A stretch of DNA of 64,000 bases from Pseudodesulfovibrio sediminis (GTDB taxonomy: Bacteria > Desulfobacterota > Desulfovibrionia > Desulfovibrionales > Desulfovibrionaceae), in assembly GCF_020886695.1 (NCBI RefSeq), contig NZ_AP024485.1, positions 2,055,001-2,119,000 of the forward strand, read 5' to 3'. The first letter of the stretch is position 1. Every line of letters starts with the position of its first letter. The position numbers and the translations under genes were made by a program. The notes below the pieces were generated by a model that saw only the letters and a list, made by a program, of their open reading frames with translations, did no database searches and had not been told where the DNA came from. This document shows, piece by piece, positions 35,248 through 43,829 of this stretch.

Positions 35248-36354
35248 ATGAATCCACCTGTGAACACCATCATCTGGAACATGACCAGAAAGTGCAATTT
35301 CCGTTGTGACTATTGTTACTTTCCGCATGACAATACCCCCGTGACGGAAACCCTTGATGCCAACCGCATCAAAGAGGTCCTGGACAGTACGGGACAAACC
35401 TGGAAAATCGGATTGACCGGCGGGGAACCTTTCATCTACCCGGATTTTGTGGATGTCTGCGAGACCCTGACCTCCTCCCATGTCATCGGCATAGATACCA
35501 ACCTGTCCATCCCGTCCAAAGTCAAAGAGTTTGCCCGGCGCATCGACCCGAAACGGGTCCACAATCTCTATGTCGCCCTGCACATCGAGGAGCGCGAACG
35601 GCTCAAGGGCGTGGAAGCCTTCATCAGGAACGCGCGGCTTCTCATCGACTCCGGGTTCACGATCATCGTCAATTACGTGGTCCACCCCAACCTTGAAAAA
35701 CGATTCCACATCGACCGAAAGTTCTATGCCAGTCACGGCATCGTCATCACGCCACGTCCCTTCCGCGGCGAGTTCAATGGCCGCCGCTACCCCGAGGCCT
35801 ACGGCGAACGGGCCAGGGACATCTTCCTGGATCACCCGGAACAGGGCAAGAAGGTGGCCTTCAATTTCTACGACGTACCCTGCACCGCAGGCAAAACACT
35901 GTTGCGCATGGAGGCCGACGGCACCATCTTCCGCTGCCCCGGCGACAAGACCGTGCTCGGCAACATCCTGGACACGGTCAACTTTCTGCAAAAAGCCGAA
36001 CCCTGCATCAAGAAGCGGTGTCCCTGCCAGGGGCTGGCCCATGTCCAGCTCTCACCGGCCCAGAAACATCTGGTGGACGGCGTACAATATGCGGTGGTCG
36101 CGGAAAACATCACCTCACGAACCTCCTTTGAGGCTGCCATGGAGGCCGACCCCGGACACCCCTGCGCCGAGAACAACCTTGGCGTGCTCGACTGGCGCAA
36201 AGGCGACTTCGCCAACGCCATCGCCCATTTCAAGACAGCCCTCGAATGCATGCCCGAAAACGAACGGTACGCTCGCAACCTTGCCGGGGCGCAAGCCGGC
36301 GATCAGAACTTTGACCCGGAGATATGCCTGGACGTGAATCCCGACCTCTCGTAG
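35248..36354 (+). CDS. Radical SAM protein with C-terminal TPR repeats
   Basis: A 368-residue radical SAM enzyme. The cluster motif CNFRCDYC has cysteines at residues 16, 20 and 23, and GGEPFIYPDF follows as the SAM-contacting segment. Further cysteines (DVPCTAGK, FRCPGDKT, EPCIKKRCPCQG) suggest an auxiliary SPASM/Twitch-like cluster region. The last 80 residues (ENNLGVLDWRKGDFANAIAHFK) form tetratricopeptide-type helices, so partner binding is likely. The start at 35248 is preferred because GGAGG lies ten bases upstream; a TTG at 35182 is less likely. Its neighbours are sugar-modifying genes, but the substrate is unknown. Confidence 0.85.
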   Translation: MNPPVNTIIWNMTRKCNFRCDYCYFPHDNTPVTETLDANRIKEVLDSTGQTWKIGLTGGEPFIYPDFVDVCETLTSSHVIGIDTNLSIPSKVKEFARRIDPKRVHNLYVALHIEERERLKGVEAFIRNARLLIDSGFTIIVNYVVHPNLEKRFHIDRKFYASHGIVITPRPFRGEFNGRRYPEAYGERARDIFLDHPEQGKKVAFNFYDVPCTAGKTLLRMEADGTIFRCPGDKTVLGNILDTVNFLQKAEPCIKKRCPCQGLAHVQLSPAQKHLVDGVQYAVVAENITSRTSFEAAMEADPGHPCAENNLGVLDWRKGDFANAIAHFKTALECMPENERYARNLAGAQAGDQNFDPEICLDVNPDLS

Positions 36355-36460
36355 TCGGGGCTGCGCGACCTTTTCTGGACAGAACAGACACAAGCCGTTA
36401 CCTTTCTCTGGTTGCCGGGGAAGGGATTCAAACCGGCGTTTTTATTTTACACGGACCTAC

Positions 36461-37630
36461 ATGGAAAAAAAAGCATACAACATATTGATGTACTCCCACG
36501 ACACCTATGGTCTGGGACACATTCGCCGCACCATGGCCATTGCTCGCAACCTGGTAGGCCCGGAGGTTAACATCCTCATTGTTACGGGGTCGCCCATTGT
36601 GGGGCGGTACACCATGCCCAGAGGTATCGACTTCGTGCGCATGCCTGGCATGATCAAGAAAACCAACGTCATCTACGTGCCCCACTCCATCAAGGTGGAC
36701 CCGAAGATCGCCATCTCCATCCGCACGAACATCATTTCGGCCACAGCCAAGACCTTCAAGCCCGACCTCTTTATCGTGGACAAGGTGCCCACCGGACTCA
36801 AGGGCGAAGTGCTGCCCACCCTCAAGTGGATCAAGAAGAACCTGCCGTGCACCCGCGTCGTCCTCGGCCTGCGCGACATCCTCGATGACGCCGCGTCCAC
36901 CCAGGCAGACTGGAACCGCAAGAAATTTCCCGAGGTCCTGCGCAACCTCTATTCCGAAATCTGGGTCTACGGCTACAAGGCCATGTATGACCCCATCACG
37001 GAGTATGCCTTTCCCGAAGACATCGCGGAAAAAACCGTGTTCACCGGCTACATCCCGCGCAAGATCCCCCGCACCCGCAAGACCAAACGCAAGCACAAGC
37101 AGGTGGTGGTCACCATCGGCGGCGGCGGTGACGGCTATTCCGTGCTCGACACCTATCTCAAGATGCTCGAGACCAACGGCTCCGTGGATTTCAAGACGCT
37201 CATGATCACCGGTCCCTTCCTTTCCCCGGACCGTCTGGACGAGCTGGCCGACCGCGCCCGCGCACTCAAGGTGCAGATCAAGCCCTTTGTGCGCAACATG
37301 GAAAAACGCATGGCCAAGGCCGACCTCGTGGTCTCCATGGGCGGCTACAACTCCATGTGCGAAATCCTGTCGCTCAAGAAGCCGGCGCTCATCATCCCGC
37401 GAGACAACCCGCGTCAGGAACAGCTCATCCGTGCCCAGGTCTTCAAGGAGCGCTGTTTGTGCGACTTCATCAAATGGGATGAGGTCTCCCCCGAAACCAT
37501 GCGTGAAAAAGTCAACGCCCTGCTGGACGACCCCAGCGTCTACGAGGCTGAACTGGAAACCTTTGCCATGACCGGCCTGGAAGTCATGCGCAACCGTCTC
37601 GAATATTTCAGAGAGAATTGCAACTCATGA
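36461..37630 (+). CDS. MurG-like (GT28-type) glycosyltransferase
   Basis: A 389-residue predicted glycosyltransferase with the GT-B fold. NILMYSHDTYGLGHIRRTM at the N-terminus contains the DTYGLGH pattern of the COG4671-type transferases, and the C-terminal half has VVVTIGGGGDGY, GYNSMCEIL and PRDNPRQEQLIRA, which match the UDP-sugar-binding region of MurG-like enzymes. No signal peptide; peripheral membrane or cytoplasmic. The TGA overlaps the next gene's ATG by four bases (ATGA). Substrate unknown. Part of a glycan-assembly region. Confidence 0.85.
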   Translation: MEKKAYNILMYSHDTYGLGHIRRTMAIARNLVGPEVNILIVTGSPIVGRYTMPRGIDFVRMPGMIKKTNVIYVPHSIKVDPKIAISIRTNIISATAKTFKPDLFIVDKVPTGLKGEVLPTLKWIKKNLPCTRVVLGLRDILDDAASTQADWNRKKFPEVLRNLYSEIWVYGYKAMYDPITEYAFPEDIAEKTVFTGYIPRKIPRTRKTKRKHKQVVVTIGGGGDGYSVLDTYLKMLETNGSVDFKTLMITGPFLSPDRLDELADRARALKVQIKPFVRNMEKRMAKADLVVSMGGYNSMCEILSLKKPALIIPRDNPRQEQLIRAQVFKERCLCDFIKWDEVSPETMREKVNALLDDPSVYEAELETFAMTGLEVMRNRLEYFRENCNS

Positions 37631-38898
37631 GTACCGCCCCAAAAAAAACAACCCTTGGCATGGTGCTCAAGGGGTATCCGCGCATTTCCGAGACCTTCAT
37701 TTCCAACGAAATCAGATTGCTCGAAGAGATGGGATTCATCATCCACATCTACTCCATGCGCGCCCCGCGTGAAAATTTCTCCCACGACTCCATCAAACAG
37801 ATCAAGGCCAAGGTCACCTATCTGCCGTCTTCCATGTTCTTCGGCTTGCCCGCTTTCCTGTGGCACAATATCCGCCTCTTCCTGCGCATGCCCGCACGGT
37901 ACCGCGAGTGCCTCAAGCTCATGAAAAAACGGTATGCGCTCGCTCCCAAGAAATACACCTGGATCAAGCACATGCTGCAGGCCGGCTACATCATGCAGAA
38001 ATCCGTCATCGACGATGGCGTGGACCTCGGCCATTTGCACGGTCACTTCGCGCACACGCCGACAACGGTCACCATGTACGCCGCCAAGCTCGCCGATGTC
38101 CCCTTCTCCTTCACGGCCCATGCCAAGGATATCTACACACAGGACCCGCGCCGTATTGAAGACAAGGTCGACCTCGCCAAATTCGTGGTCACCTGCACCA
38201 AATACAATGAACAGTATCTCAAAAAAACCGTTGCCAACGGCAACCCCATTCACTGCGTGTACCACGGCATCAACCTCGATCTTTTCTCGCCAAACGGCCG
38301 AACCACCACCGCAAAGCCACCCTACAAAATCCTGACCGTGGCCCGGTTCGTCGAAAAGAAAGGGCTTGATACCGTCCTGCGCGCGCTCGCCAAACTCCGG
38401 GCCGAGGGGCTTGAGTTCCACTACACCCTGGTGGGCGAAGGCAAAGCCAAGTTCAACAGGAAGATCGAGAATCTCATCAAGGAACTCTGCCTCGACGACG
38501 TGACCACCCTCACCGGGACCATCACCCACGACGAGGTCATCGACCTGCTCGGCTCAGCCGATTGTTTCACCCTCGGCTGCCGCGAAGCCCAGGACGGCGA
38601 CCGCGACGGCATCCCCAACGTCGTGGCCGAATCCATGGCCACCGGCGTCCCCGTCGCCGCCACAGACGTGTCCGGCGTGCCCGAACTTGTCACCCACGAA
38701 GAAACCGGCATGCTCTGCCCGTCCAACGACGTCAACGCACTGGCCGATATCCTGCGTCGCATCCTGACCGACAACGAGCTGCGAGCAAAAATCATCCCCG
38801 CAGCACGCGAGCAGGTGCTCAAGCTCTTCGACAACAAGAAACTCATCCACGATCTGGGCGAAATCTATAAGTCGCACGGTGTCCCCTGCGGCAAGTAG
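37627..38898 (+). CDS. GT4-family glycosyltransferase
   Basis: A 423-residue glycosyltransferase of the GT4 group. The N-terminal half contains VLKGYPRISETFISNEI, and the C-terminal half has LTVARFVEKKGLDTVLRAL, DGIPNVVAESMATGVPV (the catalytic E-x7-E region) and PEVTHEETG-like elements. It transfers a sugar from a nucleotide donor to a lipid-linked or polysaccharide acceptor. The ATG overlaps the preceding TGA (ATGA), so the two transferases are coupled. The 3' end is followed within ten bases by a repeat element. Confidence 0.88.
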   Translation: MSTAPKKTTLGMVLKGYPRISETFISNEIRLLEEMGFIIHIYSMRAPRENFSHDSIKQIKAKVTYLPSSMFFGLPAFLWHNIRLFLRMPARYRECLKLMKKRYALAPKKYTWIKHMLQAGYIMQKSVIDDGVDLGHLHGHFAHTPTTVTMYAAKLADVPFSFTAHAKDIYTQDPRRIEDKVDLAKFVVTCTKYNEQYLKKTVANGNPIHCVYHGINLDLFSPNGRTTTAKPPYKILTVARFVEKKGLDTVLRALAKLRAEGLEFHYTLVGEGKAKFNRKIENLIKELCLDDVTTLTGTITHDEVIDLLGSADCFTLGCREAQDGDRDGIPNVVAESMATGVPVAATDVSGVPELVTHEETGMLCPSNDVNALADILRRILTDNELRAKIIPAAREQVLKLFDNKKLIHDLGEIYKSHGVPCGK

Positions 38899-38906
38899 AC
38901 GCGAGG

Positions 38907-39099
38907 GATGCCTCCGGCGGCTCCTTCGGAGAGACCAGGGCGCAGCCCTGGACCCGCTCAAGGCCTAGGGCCTTAAGAATCCCCTAGCTCGCTTCGCTCG
39001 GGGGCGTACGTTAGCCTGCTGTGCCGGTTGGCGAATTGGGAAAAAGAAAACGAATAAACAACGCGTCATGTATCAACATGATGCGTCGTTTTCTTTTTT
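38907..39099 (+). repeat. Intergenic hairpin repeat, family B copy 1
   Basis: Starts GATGCCTCCGGCGGC, then CCAGGG (38935) with CCCTGG (38946), AAGGCC-TAG-GGCCTT (38960-38974) and CCCC...GGGG arms around CGCTTCG. The conserved stretch ACCCGCTCAAGGCC is followed by GCCGGTTGGCGAATTGGG (39023). The same order of pieces recurs on the minus strand at 50290-50141. It lies directly after the glycosyltransferase stop, and ends in a terminator. No gene within it. Confidence 0.75.
39057..39099 (+). terminator. Terminator at the end of the family B repeat
   Basis: ACGCGTCATG (39061-39070) pairs with CATGATGCGT (39077-39086), with one G-U and outer AAC/GTT pairs, then TTTTCTTTTTTC. It would end the glycosyltransferase transcript. 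Confidence 0.88.
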
Positions 39100-39218
39100 C
39101 AGGTAATTATATAAAAACATTTGATATATAGCAGAGAGTTGTATTGACTCCCTGTTTCCAGGGAACTATCAAATAGGCACGCTTGAACGGGAAAAATATT
39201 TGGAAACATATTAGCCAG

Positions 39219-39542
39219 TTAGCCAAAAAGTTCAATCCGACAGAGCAAGACGAACCCGCAAAACAGGGGGTTGTCGATCTGACGCTTTTCGAAACCAACC
39301 TTGGTGGAATGCAGCCAGTTGTCACTGGTCACTGAATAGGTATGTCCACAATCCTTGCATCGCCACTGCTTCCTTGCCTTGATGAAATAGTGATCCACGC
39401 TACCGCATGTCGGACAATACGGCTCACCCTCTGTTTTCGGCCACCGCAGTTGCTGGAACTTGGCGCGAACCGTTTCGTCATCCCATTCCGCGACTTCCGG
39501 AAGGGATATTTTGCGTGCCTGCGCTTCAAGCAGGAAGTGGAA
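39219..39542 (-). pseudogene. Remnant of an IS1595-type transposase
   Basis: Read leftward from about 39542, the sequence encodes FLLEAQARKISLPEVAEW, a zinc ribbon (CPTCGS then WRCKDCGHTYSVTSDNWL), and stops at TAA 39219-39221. This is the typical N-terminus of IS1595-family transposases. There is no start codon (TGA is just upstream in frame) and the catalytic DDE part is absent. It is therefore a truncated fragment of a mobile element. It is a different subgroup from the transposase at 52479. Confidence 0.8.
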
Positions 39543-39651
39543 TACTAATCAATTGAGTGAAATTTTATAAAAATGATGATAAATATCAAGCAAAGCAAAT
39601 TGCCCTGTTGCAATATGGCAGCGGTAAACCTTTTAATAGCCCGAGAAACCA

Positions 39652-40266
39652 ATGTCAGATAAAGTCGACTACCAGAAACAGTTTCCAGATATTTATAGGC
39701 CATCTGCAAAAAAATGCAGTGTCGTCAAGGTACCAGCCATGAACTACCTTATGGTCGATGGCCACGGAAATCCCAATGAATGTGCGAAATTTCAAAGTGC
39801 GTGCGAAATGTTATTCTCAGTTTCATATGCGTTGAAATTTGCTATTAAGAAAAGCCAACTCCAAATCGATTACCGTGTTTACCCACTGGAAGGCCTGTGG
39901 TGGACAGACAATATGGATGACTTCAATGTCAAGAATAAGGATATTTGGAAGTGAACACTGATGATAGCTCAACCCGAGTGGATAGATGAGGAGCTAGTCG
40001 GAACACATATATCTATTGTTGAGAAAAAGAAGAAAATTCGTCTGGAACAACTTCGATTTGAAGAATTCCATGAAGGGGATACAGCTCAAATTATGCATAT
40101 AGGACCATTTTCTGAAGAAGGCCCTACAATTCAAAAGCTACATGATTTCATCCGCAGCATGGATGGAGTTCGTACCGGCTTGCATCACGAAGTATATTTA
40201 AGTGATATTCGACGCGCTAAACCTGAAAACTGGAAAACAATCATTAGACAACCATTTCAGAAATAA
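39652..40266 (+). pseudogene. GyrI-like small-molecule-binding domain gene interrupted by TGA
   Basis: Two same-frame segments flank one stop. 39652-39954 encodes MSDKVDYQKQFPDIYRPSA, YPLEGLWWTDNMDDF and KDIWK; then TGA at 39952-39954; then TLMIAQPEWIDEELVG to AKPENWKTIIRQPFQK, ending 40266. Joined, they give about 204 residues, the usual length of this GyrI-like family, and as I recall homologues have tryptophan (KWTxMI) where the TGA stands, so a TGG-to-TGA change explains the break. The gene is AT-rich and sits beside mobile-element remains. A family member would bind small cationic or drug-like molecules. Readthrough cannot be excluded. Confidence 0.8.
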
Positions 40267-40298
40267 GCATTTCAATGTGCGATTTTTCCTCAATATCG

Positions 40299-40350
40299 AA
40301 TATTGTAAAAGAGCCCCGGTAACAATCCGGGGCTCTTTTACAATATTTAT
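40299..40350 (+). terminator. Long perfect terminator hairpin
   Basis: A 21-base perfect stem (40299-40319 with 40327-40347) encloses a seven-base loop. The inner part GAGCCCCGG is GC-rich and the outer part AATATTGTAAAA is AT-rich, so TTTTACAATATT forms the U-rich tail. Suited to stopping transcription from either side. Confidence 0.88.
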
Positions 40351-40595
40351 GGAAAATGCCTTGCGCGTTAAGTGTCCTTTCTTCTTTCTCGCTCGACTCT
40401 ATCTGTTAGTCGACTTATGTTCGGTTCCATGTGTATAAATAACAAAAAATTGCAGCAACTTGCTGTCATCATTGATTTGTGCAAACCCTACAGAATACCG
40501 ATAAAAAAATACTAAATGCTCTTCACTTCAGCCAACGTCACAGTACGCTGACAACGATTCCCAGCATCCTCAATCATGCTCTGGCTCTGCGTGCA
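40351..40595. other. Gene-free spacer before the family A repeat
   Basis: No credible gene. The sequence is AT-rich at first (TTATGTTCGGTTCC, AACAAAAAATTGCAGC), then becomes mixed. A 73-residue frame at 40479-40700 runs into the repeat and has no recognisable protein character, so it is not annotated. Confidence 0.4.
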
Positions 40596-40718
40596 TTCGA
40601 CAGCAAACTTTCTCGCCCTCACACACCCTCGCCGAAGGCGCGATACAAAGTTTTGGAGAGTCCAGAGACCCTTTTTCAAAAGGTTCTCTGGTCCCGCTGA
40701 AAGCGACCGCCGGTAGGC
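40596..40718 (-). repeat. Intergenic hairpin repeat, family A copy 1
   Basis: Read on the minus strand: GCGGTCGC, then a hairpin CCAGAGAACCTTTTGAAAA and GGGTCTCTGG, then CTCCAAAACTTTGT, GCGCCTTCGGCGAGG, TGTGTGAGGGCG and GTTTGCTGTCGAA. The same order occurs on the plus strand at 49993-50103. It lies directly after the stop of metW (minus), so it forms the 3' end of the metXW transcript. The hairpin arms are CCAGAGA/TCTCTGG here but GTAAGA/TCTTAC in the other copy, so pairing is kept while bases change. Confidence 0.8.
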
Positions 40719-40724
40719 CCCTCC

Positions 40725-41327
40725 TTATTCAGGCTGCCCCAGCATGAAGATGCCGAAGGTGGCGAACAGGTTGGGCAGGAAGGTGATGACCCGCCCTTTT
40801 TCGTCGTGGTGGTGTGTGGAGATGGCCACTTCCTTGACGATCGGCACGTTCATGGCGCGGCAGAAGCGGCGGAAATCGATGATGGGGATGACGCGGATGT
40901 TCGGGGAATTGTGCCACTCGTAGGGCAGCTCCTTGGACATGGGCGCACGTCCGGTGAAGAACATCTGAAACCGATTTTTATAGTGGGTGAAATTCGGGAA
41001 GGAGACAATGCCGAGCTTGCCGACCCGGAGCATTTCACGAATGAGCGTCTCGGGATCAAGCACCTGCATGAGCGCCTGTGAAAGGATGACGTAATCAAAG
41101 GCGTTGTCCGGGTAATCTTCGATCTCTTCGTAAATATCACCGTGAATGACGGAGAGACCTTTGGAGATGGCTTCTCCGGCTGCGTTTTCGTCAATTTCGA
41201 TGCCAGTGCCGTAAATCTGCTTTTCCCTGGTCAGATAGGCGAGCAGGGAACCGGTCCGACAGCCGAGGTCGAGCACTTTGGACTCAGGTTCAATCCAGGA
41301 CGCAATGACTTGCAGATCAAATCTCAT
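40725..41327 (-). CDS. metW: Methionine biosynthesis protein MetW
   Basis: A 200-residue SAM-dependent methyltransferase-like protein of the MetW type. VLDLGCRTGSLLAYLTREK is the SAM-binding loop, and FDYVILSQALMQVLDPE and IVSFPNFTHYKNRFQMFFTGRAP are MetW signatures. It works with MetX in homoserine acylation, apparently needed for MetX activity in some bacteria, though its exact reaction is debated. ATG 41327 overlaps the metX stop (ATGA), so the two are coupled. A family A repeat follows directly after its stop. Confidence 0.92.
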   Translation of the reverse strand: MRFDLQVIASWIEPESKVLDLGCRTGSLLAYLTREKQIYGTGIEIDENAAGEAISKGLSVIHGDIYEEIEDYPDNAFDYVILSQALMQVLDPETLIREMLRVGKLGIVSFPNFTHYKNRFQMFFTGRAPMSKELPYEWHNSPNIRVIPIIDFRRFCRAMNVPIVKEVAISTHHHDEKGRVITFLPNLFATFGIFMLGQPE

Positions 41328-42508
41328 TGGGCGCCTCCGATGCCGCAATCGGCAGTCACGCGATCAAGGAACCCGGTCAGCAGACCGTTGAGACGGTCAT
41401 TGGGCAGGAGAAAGGCGTCGTGCCCCCACGGGGCTTCGATCTCGCAGAAACTGACATTCAACCCATTCTTCTTCATGGCCTTGACCATGGTCTTGGACTG
41501 ATAGGTCGGGTACAGCCAGTCCGAGGTAAAGGAGATGACCAGATACCGACAGCTGGCGCGGGAGAACGCAGCCACCAGCGAGCCGTCGCCATAGGTGTTT
41601 TCGAGGTTGAAATAGTCGGCGGCCTTGGTCAGATAGAGAAAGGAGTTGGCGTCAAATCGGTCCACGAACTTGTTGCCCTGATAGCGCAGATAGCTTTCGA
41701 CCTGAAAATCGGCCTCGAAATCAAAGGAAAGCTCCACGCGATCCTGCAGCCGGCGGTCGAACTTGTGCCGCATGGACTCGTCGGAAAGATAGGTGATGTG
41801 ACCGACCATACGGGCCACGGCCAATCCGTGCTCCGGACGGCCTGATTCGTAGTAATCGCCCTTGTTCCACTTGGGGTCGGCCATGATGGCCTGACGGGCG
41901 ACCTCGTTGAAGGCGATGGCCTGGGCCGAATGCTTGGTGGTGGTGGCCAGGGGCAGGGCCGCGCGGACACGCTCAGGATAGCGCACGGACCATTCGAGAA
42001 CCTGCATGCCGCCCACAGACCCGCCGACCACGGCCAGCAGCTTGTCGATGCCCAAATGATCAATGAGATGCCGCTGGCACTGCACCATGTCGCCGATGGT
42101 GACCACGGGAAAGGCCGTGCCGTAGGGCTTGTCGGTCTCGGGGTTGGTGGAGACCGGACCGGTCGACCCCATGCACCCGCCGATTACATTGGAGCAGATG
42201 AAAAAATATTTGTCAGTATCGAGCGGCTTGCCCGGCCCGACCATGATGTCCCACCAGCCGGGCTTGGGGTCATCTTCCGAGTAATAACCGGCCATGTGGG
42301 AATCGCCGGTCAGGGCGTGGCAGATCAGAATGGCGTTGGACTTGTCGCTGTTAAGGGTGCCACAGGTCTCATAGGCCAATTTCACCGGCCCGAGGGACCG
42401 CCCGGAATCAAGGGAAATGCCCTGCCCGGACTCGCCAAAGGTGAAGGTATGCTTCGTGACCAGCCCGATGGACTGGCCGGTGCTGTCGTGATCGATGTAT
42501 TCACTCAT
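41324..42508 (-). CDS. metX: Homoserine O-acyltransferase
   Basis: A 394-residue alpha/beta-hydrolase of the MetX type, the first dedicated step in methionine synthesis. The nucleophile elbow GGSVGGMQVLEW puts the serine at S164 (most relatives have GGSMGG). The oxyanion region NVIGGCMGSTGP, and the acid and base of the triad in SFTSDWLYPT and APWGHDAF, are present. Whether acetyl- or succinyl-CoA is used cannot be told reliably from sequence by eye. Start has no clear ribosome site. Coupled with metW. No riboswitch fits in the short gap upstream. Confidence 0.92.
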   Translation of the reverse strand: MSEYIDHDSTGQSIGLVTKHTFTFGESGQGISLDSGRSLGPVKLAYETCGTLNSDKSNAILICHALTGDSHMAGYYSEDDPKPGWWDIMVGPGKPLDTDKYFFICSNVIGGCMGSTGPVSTNPETDKPYGTAFPVVTIGDMVQCQRHLIDHLGIDKLLAVVGGSVGGMQVLEWSVRYPERVRAALPLATTTKHSAQAIAFNEVARQAIMADPKWNKGDYYESGRPEHGLAVARMVGHITYLSDESMRHKFDRRLQDRVELSFDFEADFQVESYLRYQGNKFVDRFDANSFLYLTKAADYFNLENTYGDGSLVAAFSRASCRYLVISFTSDWLYPTYQSKTMVKAMKKNGLNVSFCEIEAPWGHDAFLLPNDRLNGLLTGFLDRVTADCGIGGAQ

Positions 42509-42588
42509 ACAGGCAAAGGTACGGCAGGTAAGGGGCCGTGGTCAATGGCCGGATGCTCCCGAGCCATTGCGATTTTTGATCGTGGGAA

Positions 42589-42999
42589 TCAGAATTCCTC
42601 ATTCATGACGGACAGACAGCGGAGCAATGCGGCACGATCATCCTTGGGACAGGCCGCGACCAGATCCTCGGTAAGCCGCAGATGCAGCCGGTCATGTTCT
42701 TCAAAAAGCTCGCGGCCGGATTCAGTCAGGTCCACGTTGATGGACCGACGATCGGTTTCGTGGGGGATGCGGCGCAGGTAGCCCTTGGCCTCCAGCCTGT
42801 CCACCTGCACGGTCAGAGTTCCGGTGGTGATGCCCATGGCCGCGGCCAGTTCCTTCATCCGCATGGCGCCATGGATGCCTAGCACCTCCAGAGTGTGCAT
42901 CTGCGGCAGGGTCATGCCTTTTTCACGCACGACGTCCTGTTCCCAGGACGAGAGCTTTTCGAAGAACTCAATAAGGGCATGATTGATTTTTTTGATCAT
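42589..42999 (-). CDS. MarR-family transcriptional regulator
   Basis: A 136-residue winged-helix regulator. The recognition region MRMKELAAAMGITTGTLTVQVDRLEAKGYLRR is the MarR winged helix, followed by the wing (PHETDRRSINVDLTESG). It is 12 bases downstream of the His-rich permease gene on the same strand, so it is co-transcribed with the transporter and probably autoregulates the unit through the dyads at 43830-43865. The ligand may be a metal or a small molecule; no metal-binding cysteine/histidine cluster is obvious. Confidence 0.9.
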   Translation of the reverse strand: MIKKINHALIEFFEKLSSWEQDVVREKGMTLPQMHTLEVLGIHGAMRMKELAAAMGITTGTLTVQVDRLEAKGYLRRIPHETDRRSINVDLTESGRELFEEHDRLHLRLTEDLVAACPKDDRAALLRCLSVMNEEF

Positions 43000-43011
43000 G
43001 AAAAGTCCTTG

Positions 43012-43797
43012 TTATACAGACAGGTACAGACTGTACGCCCCAAAGGCGATGGTCAACGCGCCTGCCGTCCGCATGACCATGGGCTCGATCCACTCCTGTT
43101 TCAGCGCGCGCACAAAGCTGGTCGCCTTGTAGATGGCATAGATGACACCGGCCAAGGCAATGGCCGTACCAAGGGCATAGGACGCAAAGACCATGGTCCC
43201 CTTGAACACGCTGCCGGAATCCAACGCATAGGTATACATGATCGCCACTGTGGGGCAGGGCACGATCATGTTGATGAACCCGATGGAAAAGAGCCCCCAG
43301 AGCGTGATGGTTTTGGTCTTGGACGGAGTACCGTGGCAGTGGGCGCACGCCGCATGGTCGTGCTCGTGGTCGTCATGGTGATGCTCGTGGTCATGATGGT
43401 CGTGACTGTCATGGTGCTGATGGTCATGTGTATGATCATGCCCGTGCGCATGATCGTGGTCGTGGTCATGGTCGTGGTTATGCAACAAGGACGGTTTAAC
43501 GATGAGAATGGACCCCAGCGCCATGAGAATCACAAAGGTCGCCAGGTCCACATAAAAGGTTAACGAAGCCGGGATGGCCAACGAAATGGACCCCAGGGTC
43601 AAGCCGATGATCAGACATCCCAAGGTAGTGCCCATGATGAAAGCCGAGGTCAGGGAAAAGACCCGCCGCCCCTGTTTTTCTCCATACACAAACGGCGCAA
43701 GCACCAGCCACGAATGCCCGCAGGGGTTGATACCATGGACCAGCCCAAGGACAAGACTGCTCTGCAATGCCACCCAGAATATTGAATCGAGTTCCAT
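43012..43797 (-). CDS. Histidine-rich metal transporter (NicO/RcnA or UreH-like)
   Basis: A 261-residue inner-membrane protein with about six spans. GLVHGINPCGHSWLVLAPF near the N-terminus is the H-x-x-x-P-C-G-H-S motif of the NicO/UreH/SafE-type permeases. Between spans 3 and 4 lies a loop with dozens of histidines and aspartates (HDHDHDHDHAHGHDHTHDH, then more), like the metal-binding loops of nickel/cobalt exporters and zinc transporters. INMIVPCPTVAIMYTYAL in span 4 repeats the P-C motif. It likely moves a divalent metal; direction and metal are not certain. It is the first gene of the MarR-controlled unit. Confidence 0.85.
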   Translation of the reverse strand: MELDSIFWVALQSSLVLGLVHGINPCGHSWLVLAPFVYGEKQGRRVFSLTSAFIMGTTLGCLIIGLTLGSISLAIPASLTFYVDLATFVILMALGSILIVKPSLLHNHDHDHDHDHAHGHDHTHDHQHHDSHDHHDHEHHHDDHEHDHAACAHCHGTPSKTKTITLWGLFSIGFINMIVPCPTVAIMYTYALDSGSVFKGTMVFASYALGTAIALAGVIYAIYKATSFVRALKQEWIEPMVMRTAGALTIAFGAYSLYLSV

Positions 43798-43829
43798 ACT
43801 GTTCTCTTCTTTGTTTGAAAAACATATTG

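Noticed and set aside
36400-36460. GEMM-like words (GTTGCCGG, GACACAAGCC) upstream of the glycosyltransferase
   Set aside because: The conserved hairpins and the GNRA loop are missing, and word order does not fit; it is not a riboswitch.
43266-43469. Met/Thr-rich frame within the His-rich loop
   Set aside because: It is the out-of-frame reading of the His-Asp codon repeats, not a gene.
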